From Amycolatopsis nivea (lineage in GTDB: Bacteria; Actinomycetota; Actinomycetes; Mycobacteriales; Pseudonocardiaceae): DNA of 64,000 nucleotides. The stretch lies in assembly GCF_004522235.1 (NCBI RefSeq), contig NZ_SDLT01000004.1, forward strand, positions 124,001 to 188,000, in the 5' to 3' direction. Position 1 is the first letter of the stretch; the number at the start of each line of letters is the position of its first letter. Shown piece by piece: positions 9,119 to 16,737 of the stretch. The notes below the pieces were generated by a model. It was not told where the DNA came from. It saw only the letters and a list, made by a program, of their open reading frames with translations, and searched no databases. The position numbers and the translations under genes were made by a program.

Positions 9119-9184
9119 TTGTCCCCACGATGGCCCTGAGTTATCCACAACCCGCCGAGTTGTCCACAGATTCGCTGTGGGTAA
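9119..9184. other. Cluster of DnaA-box-like 9-mers between cydA and cydB
   Basis: TTATCCACA (9141-9149), TTGTCCACA (9160-9168) and TGTGGGTAA (9176-9184, reverse orientation) lie within 44 bp, plus TTGTCCCCA with one mismatch at 9119-9127. TTGTCCACA is the actinobacterial DnaA-box form. There is no dnaA, dnaN or gyrB nearby, so this is not an origin. It could titrate DnaA or be bound as a regulatory site. Confidence 0.5.
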
Positions 9185-9262
9185 CCCGCGAGAGCCACGA
9201 CCCGATTACGCTGGGTACGGGGCGTCCCCCCGGTGAGGGCGGGGGCTGCGTTCTCGGCGGGA

Positions 9263-9354
9263 GGCTGGTCTCGCCAGCCGGTCCAGGCCAGTGGAGCGGG
9301 CCGCGCCCAGACCCGGCCCTCCGGGTCTTCTGGCGGCACCCCGGCCCGCTCCAC
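9263..9354 (-). terminator. Hairpin cluster between cydA and cydB
   Basis: Immediately after the cydA stop (minus strand) is a perfect 12-bp stem, GTGGAGCGGGCC (9291-9302) with GGCCCGCTCCAC (9343-9354). It encloses a perfect 8-bp hairpin (AGACCCGG / CCGGGTCT, 9309-9328). A third hairpin, GGCTGG / CCAGCC, lies at 9263-9279. It could terminate part of the cydA transcripts or stabilise the 3' end of a processed cydA message. Confidence 0.55.
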
Positions 9355-9358
9355 CGGG

Positions 9359-10858
9359 TCAGTAGGCGAACGAAAGCGCCTGGTCATCGGAATCATCCGA
9401 ACCTTCGTCAGAAGAGGAAGCAGCGGCAGGCGGCATCACCGCGTCCACCCCGCCCCGTACGTACTTGCGCATCAGGTACAGCTCCACCACGCCCAGCACC
9501 GCGTACAGCAGCGTCAACGCGATCAGCGACGTCAGGACCTCGCCCACCGTCAGCCTCGACACCGCCTGTGCCGTGAACATCCACATGCCCTCGACGCCGG
9601 TCGGGTTGGGCGCGACCACGAACGGCTGCCGCCCCATCTCCGTGAAGATCCAGCCCGCGCTGTTGCCGATGAACGGCGTCGCGATGCCGCCGAGCACCAG
9701 CAGCGGGAACCAGCGTCCGCCGGGGATTCGGCCGCGTCGGGTGAGCCACAGGGCCAGCAGGCCGATGCCCGCGGAGATCGCGCCGAAGCCGATCATGATC
9801 CGGAAGCCCCAGTACGTCACCGGCAGGCTGGGCACATAGTCGATCGGTTTGCCCGCGAGCGAACCGAGCGCCGGGTCGTCCGGGTAGTTCGTGCCGTATT
9901 TCGCCTGGTATTCCGAAACCAGGTTCTCCACGCCCTTGACCTCGGTGGAGAAGTCGTTGTGCGCCAGGAAGGACAGCAGCGCGGGCACGTTGAACGTCTT
10001 GACGTCCTCGCAGTTCGCGTTAGCGACGTCGCCGATCGCGATGATCGAGAAGCTCGCCGGCTTTTCCGTGTGGCACAACGCTTCCGCCGACGCCATCTTC
10101 ATCGGCTGCTGCTCGAACATCAGCTTGCCCTGCATGTCGCCGGTGATCGCCAGTACCGCGAACGCCACCACGCCGACCCAGCCGCCGAGGCGCAGCGACG
10201 AGCGCCAGACCTCGCGGTGTTCGTCCGACGTCGAACGGCGCCGCCACAGGTGCCAGCCGGCCACGCCGACCAGGAACGCCGCCGCTACCGAGAACGCGCC
10301 GGCGAGCGTGTGCGGGATCGCGGCGAGCGCCGTGTTGTTCGTGAGCACCGCGCCGATCGAGTTCATCGTCGGCTTGCCGTTCACGAACTCGACGCCCACC
10401 GGGTGCTGCATCCACGAGTTCGCGGCGAGAATGAAGTACGCCGAGGCCATCGTGGCCAGCGAGAACGCCCACGCACAGGCCAGGTGCACGCGACGAGGAA
10501 GCCGGTCCCAGCCGAAGATCCACAGGCCAAGGAAGACCGACTCGACGAAGAACGCGAGGAGGCCTTCCATCGCGAGCGGCGCACCGAACACGTCGCCGAC
10601 GAACCGGGAGTAGGCGCTCCAGCTCATCCCGAACTGGAACTCCTGCACGATCCCGGTCACCACGCCCATGGCGAAGTTGACGAGCAGCAGCTTGCCCCAG
10701 AACTTCGTCATCTTGAGGTGCCGCAGCTTGCCGGTGCGCACCCACGCCGTCTGCATGGCCGCGACCAGCACCGAAAGTCCGATGGTCAGCGGGACCATCA
10801 GGAAGTGGTAGACGGTGGTGATGCCGAACTGCCACCGCGCGAGCTCAAGGACATCCAC
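9359..10858 (-). CDS. cydA: Cytochrome bd oxidase subunit I
   Basis: Haem-bearing subunit of cytochrome bd, 499 residues. His18 (ITTVYHFLM) is the haem b595 ligand. The stretch HTLAGAFSVAAAFLVGV carries the next family histidine. The quinol-site region reads TGDMQGKLMFEQQPMKMASAEA, with conserved Lys and Glu. GRQPF is present. The Q-loop is of the short type. The GTG at 10858 is chosen because GGAGG lies 9 nt upstream and the protein then starts DVLELARWQFG as in the family; an upstream GTG at 10903 adds non-conserved residues. It is first gene of the cyd set. I see no Rex-type palindrome upstream. Confidence 0.95.
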   Translation of the reverse strand: MDVLELARWQFGITTVYHFLMVPLTIGLSVLVAAMQTAWVRTGKLRHLKMTKFWGKLLLVNFAMGVVTGIVQEFQFGMSWSAYSRFVGDVFGAPLAMEGLLAFFVESVFLGLWIFGWDRLPRRVHLACAWAFSLATMASAYFILAANSWMQHPVGVEFVNGKPTMNSIGAVLTNNTALAAIPHTLAGAFSVAAAFLVGVAGWHLWRRRSTSDEHREVWRSSLRLGGWVGVVAFAVLAITGDMQGKLMFEQQPMKMASAEALCHTEKPASFSIIAIGDVANANCEDVKTFNVPALLSFLAHNDFSTEVKGVENLVSEYQAKYGTNYPDDPALGSLAGKPIDYVPSLPVTYWGFRIMIGFGAISAGIGLLALWLTRRGRIPGGRWFPLLVLGGIATPFIGNSAGWIFTEMGRQPFVVAPNPTGVEGMWMFTAQAVSRLTVGEVLTSLIALTLLYAVLGVVELYLMRKYVRGGVDAVMPPAAASSSDEGSDDSDDQALSFAY

Positions 10859-10990
10859 GTGTCCGATCCTCCGCGCGCACAGTCGCGCCAGCCAGTTCAA
10901 CACGTCCTGAACCAGCCGGGACCAACGTCCCGCCGACCTGCTGGAATCCGGGTCCGGACCCAGGCCGAGCTACCCCCGATCAGGTGGTGC

Positions 10991-11311
10991 TCAGCGGGTC
11001 TCCTCCACGAGCCACGACAGGTACCGCGGGCTGCCGCCGACGATCGGCGTGACGATGACCTCGGGCAGGTCGTACGGATGCCGCACGTTCAGGAACTCCT
11101 CCAGCGCACCGGACCGGTCCGCGGCCGTCTTGCACTCGACCCGCCATTCGGCCGCCGTCTGCACCTCGTCCTCCCACCGGAAAACGCTGGTGATCGGCCC
11201 CACGATCTGGGCGCACGCGGCGAGCCGGGCCTCGATGGCGCTCGCGGCGATGGTGCGCGCGGCGGCCTCGGAGTCGACGGTGGTGGTGACGACGACGTGG
11301 TCAGCAGACAT
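10991..11311 (-). CDS. cutA: CutA1-like divalent-cation tolerance protein
   Basis: Small trimeric, PII-fold-like cytosolic protein of 106 residues, the family's usual length. Visible landmarks are VVVTTTVDSEAAARTIA, RLAACAQI with VGPITSVFRWE, AEWRVECKT, and HPYDLPEVIVTPI near the end. It has been linked to copper tolerance, but the precise role in actinobacteria is unclear. The ATG at 11311 matches the family start; 14 extra upstream codons are not conserved. It lies 132 bp upstream of cydA on the same strand, with no obvious terminator between. Confidence 0.9.
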   Translation of the reverse strand: MSADHVVVTTTVDSEAAARTIAASAIEARLAACAQIVGPITSVFRWEDEVQTAAEWRVECKTAADRSGALEEFLNVRHPYDLPEVIVTPIVGGSPRYLSWLVEETR

Positions 11312-11445
11312 GACCCGCACCGTACCGCAGCCGGAAAACAGAATTCGGCGCACCGAAAAAAATATTCCGGCCCACCAGCGGCGAGCATTCTGCCGACCTT
11401 ATCAGGCAATTCGCGAAACCCATCAGCTTGCGGTTTTCTGAACCT

Positions 11446-11471
11446 CCCCTTTATCGTTGCAGTGAAAGGGG
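11446..11471 (+). promoter_or_regulatory. Hairpin covering the ribosome site of the UPF0016 gene
   Basis: CCCCTTT (11446-11452) pairs exactly with AAAGGGG (11465-11471), the only Shine-Dalgarno-like sequence before the ATG at 11485. Folding would hide the ribosome site. I do not see the conserved bulges of the yybP-ykoY manganese riboswitch, so any ligand control is speculative. Confidence 0.35.
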
Positions 11472-11484
11472 TGAGCACGAACCC

Positions 11485-12084
11485 ATGTCTCCCGCATTGA
11501 TCGCTCTGTTCAGCGCGTTCGGCCTGGTACTGGCCGTCGAGCTGCCGGACAAGACGCTCGTCGCGACCCTCGTGCTCACTACTCGTTTCCGCGCCTGGCC
11601 GGTATTCGCCGGAGTATGCGTGGCGTTCGCCGTGCAATGCGTGATCGCGGTCGCTTTCGGAAGCCTGCTCACCCTCTTGCCGGAAACTCTTGTTTCGGTG
11701 CTGGTCGCCGCGATGTTCGGCGTCGGCGCGTTCCTGCTCATGCGCGAGGGCTTCAGCGAAGGCAGCGAAGCGGGCGAGGACGCGTCGCGGTCCGGACCCG
11801 GGCCGGTGTCGTTCCTGCGTTCCGCGCTGACGTCCTTCGGCGTGCTCTTCGCCGCGGAGTGGGGCGACGCCTCGCAGCTGGCGACCGCGGGCCTCGTCGC
11901 CCGTCTCGGCAACCCGTTCGCGGTCGGGGTCGGCGCGTTCGTCGCGCTGGTGTCGGTCGCCGGGCTGGCGGTGTTCATCGGCGCGAAGATCCGCGACCGG
12001 ATCCGGCCGAAGCTGATCCAGCGGGTCGCCGGGTTCGTGTTCGCCGGTTTCGCCGCGTTCGCGCTGGCCCAGCTGCTCTGGTAA
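11485..12084 (+). CDS. UPF0016/GDT1-family manganese or calcium exporter
   Basis: Membrane cation/proton exchanger of 199 residues with about six helices. It has the two family signature motifs, E-x-x-D-K-T (AVELPDKT, residues 17-24) and EWGDAS in the second half, an internal two-fold repeat. Characterised relatives (TMEM165, Gdt1, bacterial MneA-type) move Mn2+ and Ca2+. In the first motif Pro replaces the common Gly. The ATG at 11485 gives a start directly at the first helix. It is divergent from cutA, and the leader can form a hairpin over the ribosome site. Confidence 0.85.
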   Translation: MSPALIALFSAFGLVLAVELPDKTLVATLVLTTRFRAWPVFAGVCVAFAVQCVIAVAFGSLLTLLPETLVSVLVAAMFGVGAFLLMREGFSEGSEAGEDASRSGPGPVSFLRSALTSFGVLFAAEWGDASQLATAGLVARLGNPFAVGVGAFVALVSVAGLAVFIGAKIRDRIRPKLIQRVAGFVFAGFAAFALAQLLW

Positions 12085-12191
12085 CGGCCGTTTCACAGGA
12101 ACGCCGGGTAACCTCTTCGGAACCCCCGAACGAGGACCAGGTGAACCCCCGGTGACGCCATGGCCTCCGCCATGACCGCCGAGGAGCGCCC

Positions 12192-12860
12192 GTGCCGACC
12201 ACCTCCCGCGCCGCCGTGTCGCCGGTGTCGCCGGTGCACGGCAGGCTCGCGCTGGCGGGCATCGGGGCGGCGGTGCTCATCGCCACAGACCTGCACCTGC
12301 GGCTCTCCGCGCAAATCAGCCCGATCTGGCAGACGCTGTCGGAGTACGTCTACGGCAGGCTCGGCGACCATTCGGCCGCGCGGCTGTTCGCCGTCATGTG
12401 CCTCGCGCTCGCGCTGGGTTCGCTGGCGTTGCTGGCCGGGCTCGTCAAAGCCCGCCGCTCGCCCGCGGTCGTCATCCTGCTCGGCGTGTGGTGCGCCGGC
12501 CTCACGATCTGCGCGACAGTCCCCGTCGACCCCAACGGCGAAGCCCGTTCCTTCGACGGCCAGTTGCACAACGCCGCCGCCCTCACGGCCTTCCTCGCGC
12601 TCCCCACGGCCGCCTGGCTGCTGACCCGCCGCGGCGGCCGATCGTGCCCGTGGGAGCCGCGCCGCACGACGATCCGCCGGCTGGCCGTCGCGAGTTTCGC
12701 CAGCGTGGCGGTGGTGTTGGGCGGTTTCGTGTTCACCCTGCTCACCGGGCCCGCGCAGCAGGAAGTGACGCTCGGGTTGTTCGAGCGGCTGCTGTTCACG
12801 GTCGACCTGGCGCTGCTGCTGACCATGGTCCGCCCGCTGGTCGCCGCGTCCCGCCGCTAG
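12192..12860 (+). CDS. DUF998-family membrane protein
   Basis: Predicted integral-membrane protein of 222 residues, about six helices, without known function. Characteristic DUF998 features are LSEYVYG near the first loop, a helix ending ATVPVDPNG, and the His in DGQLHNAAALTAFLALP. The GTG at 12192 has GAGGAG 5 nt upstream, better than the ATGs at 12160 and 12172, which are in other frames. Its stop codon overlaps that of the convergent IclR gene. Confidence 0.75.
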   Translation: MPTTSRAAVSPVSPVHGRLALAGIGAAVLIATDLHLRLSAQISPIWQTLSEYVYGRLGDHSAARLFAVMCLALALGSLALLAGLVKARRSPAVVILLGVWCAGLTICATVPVDPNGEARSFDGQLHNAAALTAFLALPTAAWLLTRRGGRSCPWEPRRTTIRRLAVASFASVAVVLGGFVFTLLTGPAQQEVTLGLFERLLFTVDLALLLTMVRPLVAASRR

Positions 12861-13492
12861 GTCCGCAGCACCTCGGCAAGCTTCAAAGCCGCCTCCACCG
12901 CCAACGGCCCCACCTCGTCCGAAGCCAACGGCTCCAACGAGATCACCCCGACGCTCGCCCGCAGACCGGGAACCCCCCGCACCGGCGCGGCGACGCCAGA
13001 AGCACCGGCCTCGATCTCGCCGGTCGAAACGGCCCACTTGTCAGTGCCGCCGGGCCGCAACGCCATCGCCCGTCCCGCCGCACCCGCGGCGAGCGCGTGC
13101 CTGCTGCCGACCCGGTACGCCACGTGGTAGCTCGTCCACGACGGCTCCACCACCGCGACCGCCTGCGCGTGATCGCCCTGCGCCACCGTCAGATGCGCGG
13201 TAGCGCCGACCTTCTCGGCCAGCTCGCGCAACACCGGCCGCGCGGCCTCGCGCAGCTGTGGCAGCACCTGACCGGCCAGCCGCAGCACTCCGACGCCGAG
13301 CCGCACCTTCGTGCCGTCCCGCCAGATCAGGCCGCGTTCGGCCAACGGCACCAGCAGCCGGTACACCGCCGCGCGGCTCGCGCCGATGGTCACCGCGAGT
13401 TCGGAGATGGTCGCCGCCTGCTCGCCCGAATCGGCCACCGCCTGCAGCAGCGCCAGACCGCGGTCGAGGGTCAGCGACCCCTCCGTGCTCAC
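12857..13492 (-). CDS. IclR-family transcriptional regulator
   Basis: 211-residue regulator. The N-terminal winged helix reads TLDRGLALLQAVADSG with TISELAVTIGASRAAVYRLLVPLAERGLI. The C-terminal IclR effector domain is short and somewhat degenerate (AHLTVAQGDHAQAVAVVEPS, ALAAGAAGRAMAL, GVAAPVRGVPGLRASVGVIS). The GTG start overlaps the stop of the upstream gene (GTGA), so the two are co-translated. The effector probably relates to its partner's substrate, which is unknown. Confidence 0.88.
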   Translation of the reverse strand: MSTEGSLTLDRGLALLQAVADSGEQAATISELAVTIGASRAAVYRLLVPLAERGLIWRDGTKVRLGVGVLRLAGQVLPQLREAARPVLRELAEKVGATAHLTVAQGDHAQAVAVVEPSWTSYHVAYRVGSRHALAAGAAGRAMALRPGGTDKWAVSTGEIEAGASGVAAPVRGVPGLRASVGVISLEPLASDEVGPLAVEAALKLAEVLRT

Positions 13493-14382
13493 AACAGCTC
13501 GAGTTCACCCAGGTCGGCCACCGGCTCGGCGAAGGACGCCGCCGCGTACGACCCGAACAGCTGCCGGACCGCCTTCGCGGCCGGCTCCGGCAGAGCGCGC
13601 GCTTCGTCCGCGAGCGCCTTGCCGTCGGTCGATTCCAGCGCCGCGCGGACGTCGCCGCCGGAGAGGCAGCGCGCCGACGCGACGAGCAGGTTCAGGAAGC
13701 CGTGATGCGTGAAGCCGGTTTCCGGGTCGACGTGCCGGACCGCGCGGTGCAGGCTGTTCGTCGCCTTGAACGACGCTCCCGGCGAGCCGCTGACCACGGA
13801 CAGGAAGTCGGCGACCTCGTCCACGCTGGGGAAGTTCTCCCCCGCCTTGCCACCGCAGCGGATCTTCGGCCAGCTGCCGTGCTCGATCACGTTGCGGACG
13901 CCGTCCAGCCAGCCGACGCCGCGGCGCGGTTCGACCACCCGGATGACGTCCTCGGGCACGAACTCCGAGACCCGTTCGAGCCACACCTCGTCGACGTCGG
14001 ACGGGGCGGGCATCTCCACCATCCGCAGCGACAGCAGCTCGCTGCGCGATTCGACGATCGAGATCGCCTTCGGAACGCCGCCCAGCCCGGTGTCGATGAT
14101 CAGCGACAGCGGCAGCGGCTCCTTGGGCTTGATCTTGATCAGCTCGGTGATCAGCTCCGGCAGCCGCGAGGCCTGGCACAGGAAAACCCCGAGCACCCCG
14201 GCGTGTTCCCCGCCGCGCGATTCGAAGTGCGCACGCAGCGCCTCCGGCATCGCGACGTCCGCGGGCGGGAAGAGCGCCGAGTCGTCGACGAGCCGCGCGA
14301 ACAGGGGAGGAATTCCACGGGGGCCGGGGGGCGTGAGTTCCACAGCGCTTGACACGACTGACACGCTAGTAGCGTACGGCAT
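13489..14382 (-). CDS. Conserved hypothetical protein, coupled to IclR regulator
   Basis: 297 residues with no family I can name. No signal peptide or membrane helices are apparent. The alternating hydrophobic pattern (VLGVFLCQASRLPELITELIKI, LPLSLIIDTGLGG, LLSLRMVEMP, WPKIRCGGKAGENFPSV) suggests an alpha/beta barrel-like enzyme. The stretch RCGGKAGENFPSVDEVADFL and FTHHGFLNLLVA look like active-site-type segments. The ATG at 14382 is the longest start; GTGs 6 and 9 codons later are possible. It overlaps the IclR gene by 4 bp, suggesting that the regulator responds to its substrate or product. Confidence 0.7.
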   Translation of the reverse strand: MPYATSVSVVSSAVELTPPGPRGIPPLFARLVDDSALFPPADVAMPEALRAHFESRGGEHAGVLGVFLCQASRLPELITELIKIKPKEPLPLSLIIDTGLGGVPKAISIVESRSELLSLRMVEMPAPSDVDEVWLERVSEFVPEDVIRVVEPRRGVGWLDGVRNVIEHGSWPKIRCGGKAGENFPSVDEVADFLSVVSGSPGASFKATNSLHRAVRHVDPETGFTHHGFLNLLVASARCLSGGDVRAALESTDGKALADEARALPEPAAKAVRQLFGSYAAASFAEPVADLGELELL

Positions 14383-14551
14383 GGGGACAAAATCGTTCGC
14401 TCTGCGGACGCATTTCCAGGTCTTCCCAACACCGGATCAACCGGCCGAATAAGCCGATTCCGCGCGGCCTCTCCCTTAGGCCAATCCGCTGACCAGCATT
14501 TTCCCGTCCCGTGGGTGATCTTCGCGCGCGCTCTTCCCTTCGCGCGGCAAT

Positions 14552-14570
14552 TCAGGTTAGGCTCACCTAA
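14552..14570 (+). promoter_or_regulatory. IdeR/DmdR iron box
   Basis: TCAGGTTAGGCTCACCTAA matches 17 of 19 positions of the consensus TTAGGTTAGGCTAACCTAA and ends 14 bp before the GTG start at 14585. Its position at the promoter predicts repression when iron is plentiful. Confidence 0.85.
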
Positions 14571-14584
14571 GTAGGAGGTGAGCC

Positions 14585-15385
14585 GTGACCGAGGCACCCG
14601 TATCCGTGCGCCGCCCGCCCGCGCCGAATCCCGCCGAACGCGCCAAGACGATCGCGACCCGCGGCGGCCCGGCGACGATCATGCCGACCGTCGAGAGCGC
14701 CGGCTGCGAGGCCGAACGCGTCGAGCCCGTCCTGCATCACGTGCACCACAGCGGAAGCGTCAGCATTCTTCTGCCGGACGAGCACCCGATGGTGCGCGCG
14801 TCCCGGCAGGCTCAGCGCGGCGAGCTCGCCGTCATGGTCGAGCTCGCCGACCACGCCCCAGTGGCGCTGCGGGAACCGGTCCGCGGCCTGCTGTGGATCA
14901 CCGGATGGCTCCGGCCGCTGACGGAGGTGTCGGCCCGCGCCCGCGCGGTGTCGATCGCCGAACAGCGGCCGGACCACCGGCTCCTCGACGTCGGCCACGG
15001 CCTCACGCTGCTCCGGCTGACCCCGGCGTCGCTGGTCCTCGCCGACGCCGAGGGCACGCATTCGCTCCGGCCGCACATGTTCAGCGCGGCCCCGCCGGAC
15101 CCGTTCCACGATTACGAGGCCGAATGGCTGCGGCACCTGGAAAGCGACCATCCGGACGTGGTGGAACAGCTGGGCCGGCACCTGCCCGCGGACCTGCGCG
15201 GCGGCCGGATCCGCCCGCTCGGCCTCGACCGGTACGGCCTGCGCCTGCGCGTCGAATCACCGGCGGGCGACCACGACGTCCGGCTGGCGTTCTCCCGCAC
15301 CGTCGACAGCCCGCCGCAGCTGGCCGCGGAACTGCGGCGCTTGCTCGGCTGCCCGTTCCTGCGCCACCAGCACGGCGAGGACTGA
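14585..15385 (+). CDS. DUF2470-domain protein, iron-regulated, HugZ-like
   Basis: 266-residue cytosolic protein. The N-terminal part has the split-barrel look of the PPOX/HugZ fold (VHHSGSVSILLPDEHP, LAVMVELADHAPVALREPVRGLLWITGWL). The C-terminal part carries DUF2470 features (FHDYEAEWLRHLESDHPDVVEQL, RIRPLGLDRYGLRLRVES), the same architecture as haem-degrading or haem-utilisation proteins. The GTG at 14585 follows GGAGG by a normal distance and an iron box directly upstream. Expression is therefore probably induced by iron starvation, consistent with recovering iron from haem. The haem role is inferred. Confidence 0.82.
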   Translation: MTEAPVSVRRPPAPNPAERAKTIATRGGPATIMPTVESAGCEAERVEPVLHHVHHSGSVSILLPDEHPMVRASRQAQRGELAVMVELADHAPVALREPVRGLLWITGWLRPLTEVSARARAVSIAEQRPDHRLLDVGHGLTLLRLTPASLVLADAEGTHSLRPHMFSAAPPDPFHDYEAEWLRHLESDHPDVVEQLGRHLPADLRGGRIRPLGLDRYGLRLRVESPAGDHDVRLAFSRTVDSPPQLAAELRRLLGCPFLRHQHGED

Positions 15386-15388
15386 CCG

Positions 15389-15856
15389 TCAGTCGTCGGC
15401 CAGCTCCGGGGGAAAGCCGCCGGTCGCGATCGGCCCCCACCGGTCGATCGTGATCCGGATCAGGCTCTTGCCCTGCTTGCGCATCGCCTCGCGGTACTCG
15501 TCCCAGTCCGGGTGCTCGCCGGAGATGCTGCGGAAGTAATCGACCAGCGGCTCGACCGAATCCGGCAGATCGAGCACCTCGGCGGTCCCGTCGACCTGCA
15601 CCCACGGACCGTTCCACTCGTCCGACAGCACGCACACCGACACCTTCGGCTCGCGCCGCAGGTTGACCGCTTTCGCGCGCTTCGGGTAGGTCGAGATGAC
15701 GATGCGGCCCTCGTCGTCGACGCCGCAGGTGTTCGGGGACAGCTGGGGCCGCCCGTCGGCGCGGGTGGTCACCAGGATCGCGCGGTGACGCGGTTTCAGG
15801 AACGCGACCAGTTCGGCGCGCTCGACCTTCGTGTTGGTGGCGATAGTCCTCGGCAT
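15389..15856 (-). CDS. PPOX-class F420-dependent enzyme
   Basis: 155-residue split-barrel flavin/deazaflavin-binding protein of the pyridoxamine-phosphate-oxidase superfamily. The core reads LKPRHRAILVTTRADGRPQLSPNT, VISTYPKRAKAVNLRREPKVSVCVL, WVQVDGTAEVLD. This pattern resembles the actinobacterial F420-binding subgroup; the exact reaction is unknown. The ATG at 15856 is family-like and longer starts add nothing conserved. The stop lies 3 nt from the stop of the convergent DUF2470 gene, and its start is only 22 bp from the divergent CPBP gene. Confidence 0.8.
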   Translation of the reverse strand: MPRTIATNTKVERAELVAFLKPRHRAILVTTRADGRPQLSPNTCGVDDEGRIVISTYPKRAKAVNLRREPKVSVCVLSDEWNGPWVQVDGTAEVLDLPDSVEPLVDYFRSISGEHPDWDEYREAMRKQGKSLIRITIDRWGPIATGGFPPELADD

Positions 15857-15866
15857 ACCCCGACGG

Positions 15867-15872
15867 TAGCGT
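15867..15872 (+). promoter_or_regulatory. Probable -10 box, leaderless promoter of CPBP gene
   Basis: TAGCGT ends exactly 6 nt before the ATG at 15879 and no ribosome site is present, the expected spacing for a leaderless transcript. Confidence 0.4.
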
Positions 15873-15878
15873 GCGTTC

Positions 15879-16712
15879 ATGCGCACCACAGAGCGTTCCG
15901 GACGGCCGTCGGGCCTGCGATCCTGGCTCAACCCGGCACTTCCGGCGTTCCCGGCTCAGCTCACCGATCCGCGCGAGCGGCGGGCGGTCAAGATCGAGCT
16001 GGTCCTCGTTTTCGGCATCACCCTCGGGCTGTCCGGCGCGCGCAGCCTGCTGTCCCTTGTGGACTCGTTGCTGCGGCCGACCCCGTTGGCGCAGCAGCAA
16101 GTGCAGCTCAACGTCCCGCGCGCGGCGGCGAGCCTGCTGGACCTGCTCCAGCAGCTGCTGAGCGCCGCGCAGCTGATCGGCTGGGGCGGGCTCGGGCTGT
16201 ACCTGCTGTGGCGGGCCGGGATGAAACTGCGCGAAATCGGGCTGAGCAGGCGCATCCGTTCCGACGCGCTCATCACCGTCGGGATCGCCGCGCTGATCGG
16301 CATTCCCGGGCTCGTGCTGTACTTCGTCTCCTATCACCTCGGGTTCAGCCTCGCGGTGCAACCGTCCACTTTGGGCGATACCTGGTGGCGGCCGATCGCG
16401 CTGACGCTTTCCGCGTTCGGCAACGCTTTCGCCGAGGAAGTGCTCGTGATCGGCTATCTGCTCACGCGGCTGCGGCAGCTCGGCGTGCGCGAGAACGCGT
16501 CGCTGTTCGGCGCCGCGGTGCTGCGCGGTTCCTACCACCTGTACCAAGGGTTCGGCGGGTTCGTCGGCAACCTCGTGATGGGGCTCGTGTTCGGCCGCGT
16601 GTGGCAGCGGACCAACCGGCTGTGGCCGCTCATCGCCGCGCATACTTTGTTCGATGTGGTGTCCTTCGTCGGCTATTCGTTGCTGAAAGGCCGTCTTTCC
16701 TGGCTCCCGTGA
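15879..16712 (+). CDS. CPBP-family intramembrane metalloprotease
   Basis: 277-residue membrane protein with about six to eight helices. The CPBP/Abi motif 1 is [13 protein letters not shown] (two Glu but Gly where an Arg usually follows), motif 2 is RGSYHLYQG and motif 3 is AAHTLFDVV. The His and Glu residues would bind a catalytic metal in the membrane. These proteins relate to CAAX-prenyl proteases and often to bacteriocin self-immunity; no bacteriocin gene is nearby. The start follows a leaderless-type promoter. Confidence 0.88.
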   Translation: MRTTERSGRPSGLRSWLNPALPAFPAQLTDPRERRAVKIELVLVFGITLGLSGARSLLSLVDSLLRPTPLAQQQVQLNVPRAAASLLDLLQQLLSAAQLIGWGGLGLYLLWRAGMKLREIGLSRRIRSDALITVGIAALIGIPGLVLYFVSYHLGFSLAVQPSTLGDTWWRPIALTLSAFGNAFAEEVLVIGYLLTRLRQLGVRENASLFGAAVLRGSYHLYQGFGGFVGNLVMGLVFGRVWQRTNRLWPLIAAHTLFDVVSFVGYSLLKGRLSWLP

Positions 16713-16723
16713 TGCCCGCTCAT

Positions 16724-16729
16724 TAGGCT
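16724..16729 (+). promoter_or_regulatory. Probable -10 box upstream of arcA
   Basis: TAGGCT lies 8 nt upstream of the GTG at 16738, with no Shine-Dalgarno sequence between, suggesting leaderless or nearly leaderless transcription. Confidence 0.35.
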
Positions 16730-16737
16730 CGCACTTC

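Noticed and set aside
9119..9184. Replication origin
   Set aside because: DnaA-type 9-mers cluster here, but there is no dnaA, dnaN, recF or gyrB neighbour and the count is far below an oriC.
10859..10990. Rex operator upstream of cydA
   Set aside because: I searched for a TTGTGAA-type inverted repeat and found none. Regulation by Rex cannot be supported from this sequence.
11312..11484. yybP-ykoY manganese riboswitch before the UPF0016 gene
   Set aside because: Only a simple 7-bp hairpin over the ribosome site is seen; the conserved bulge sequences of that riboswitch are missing.
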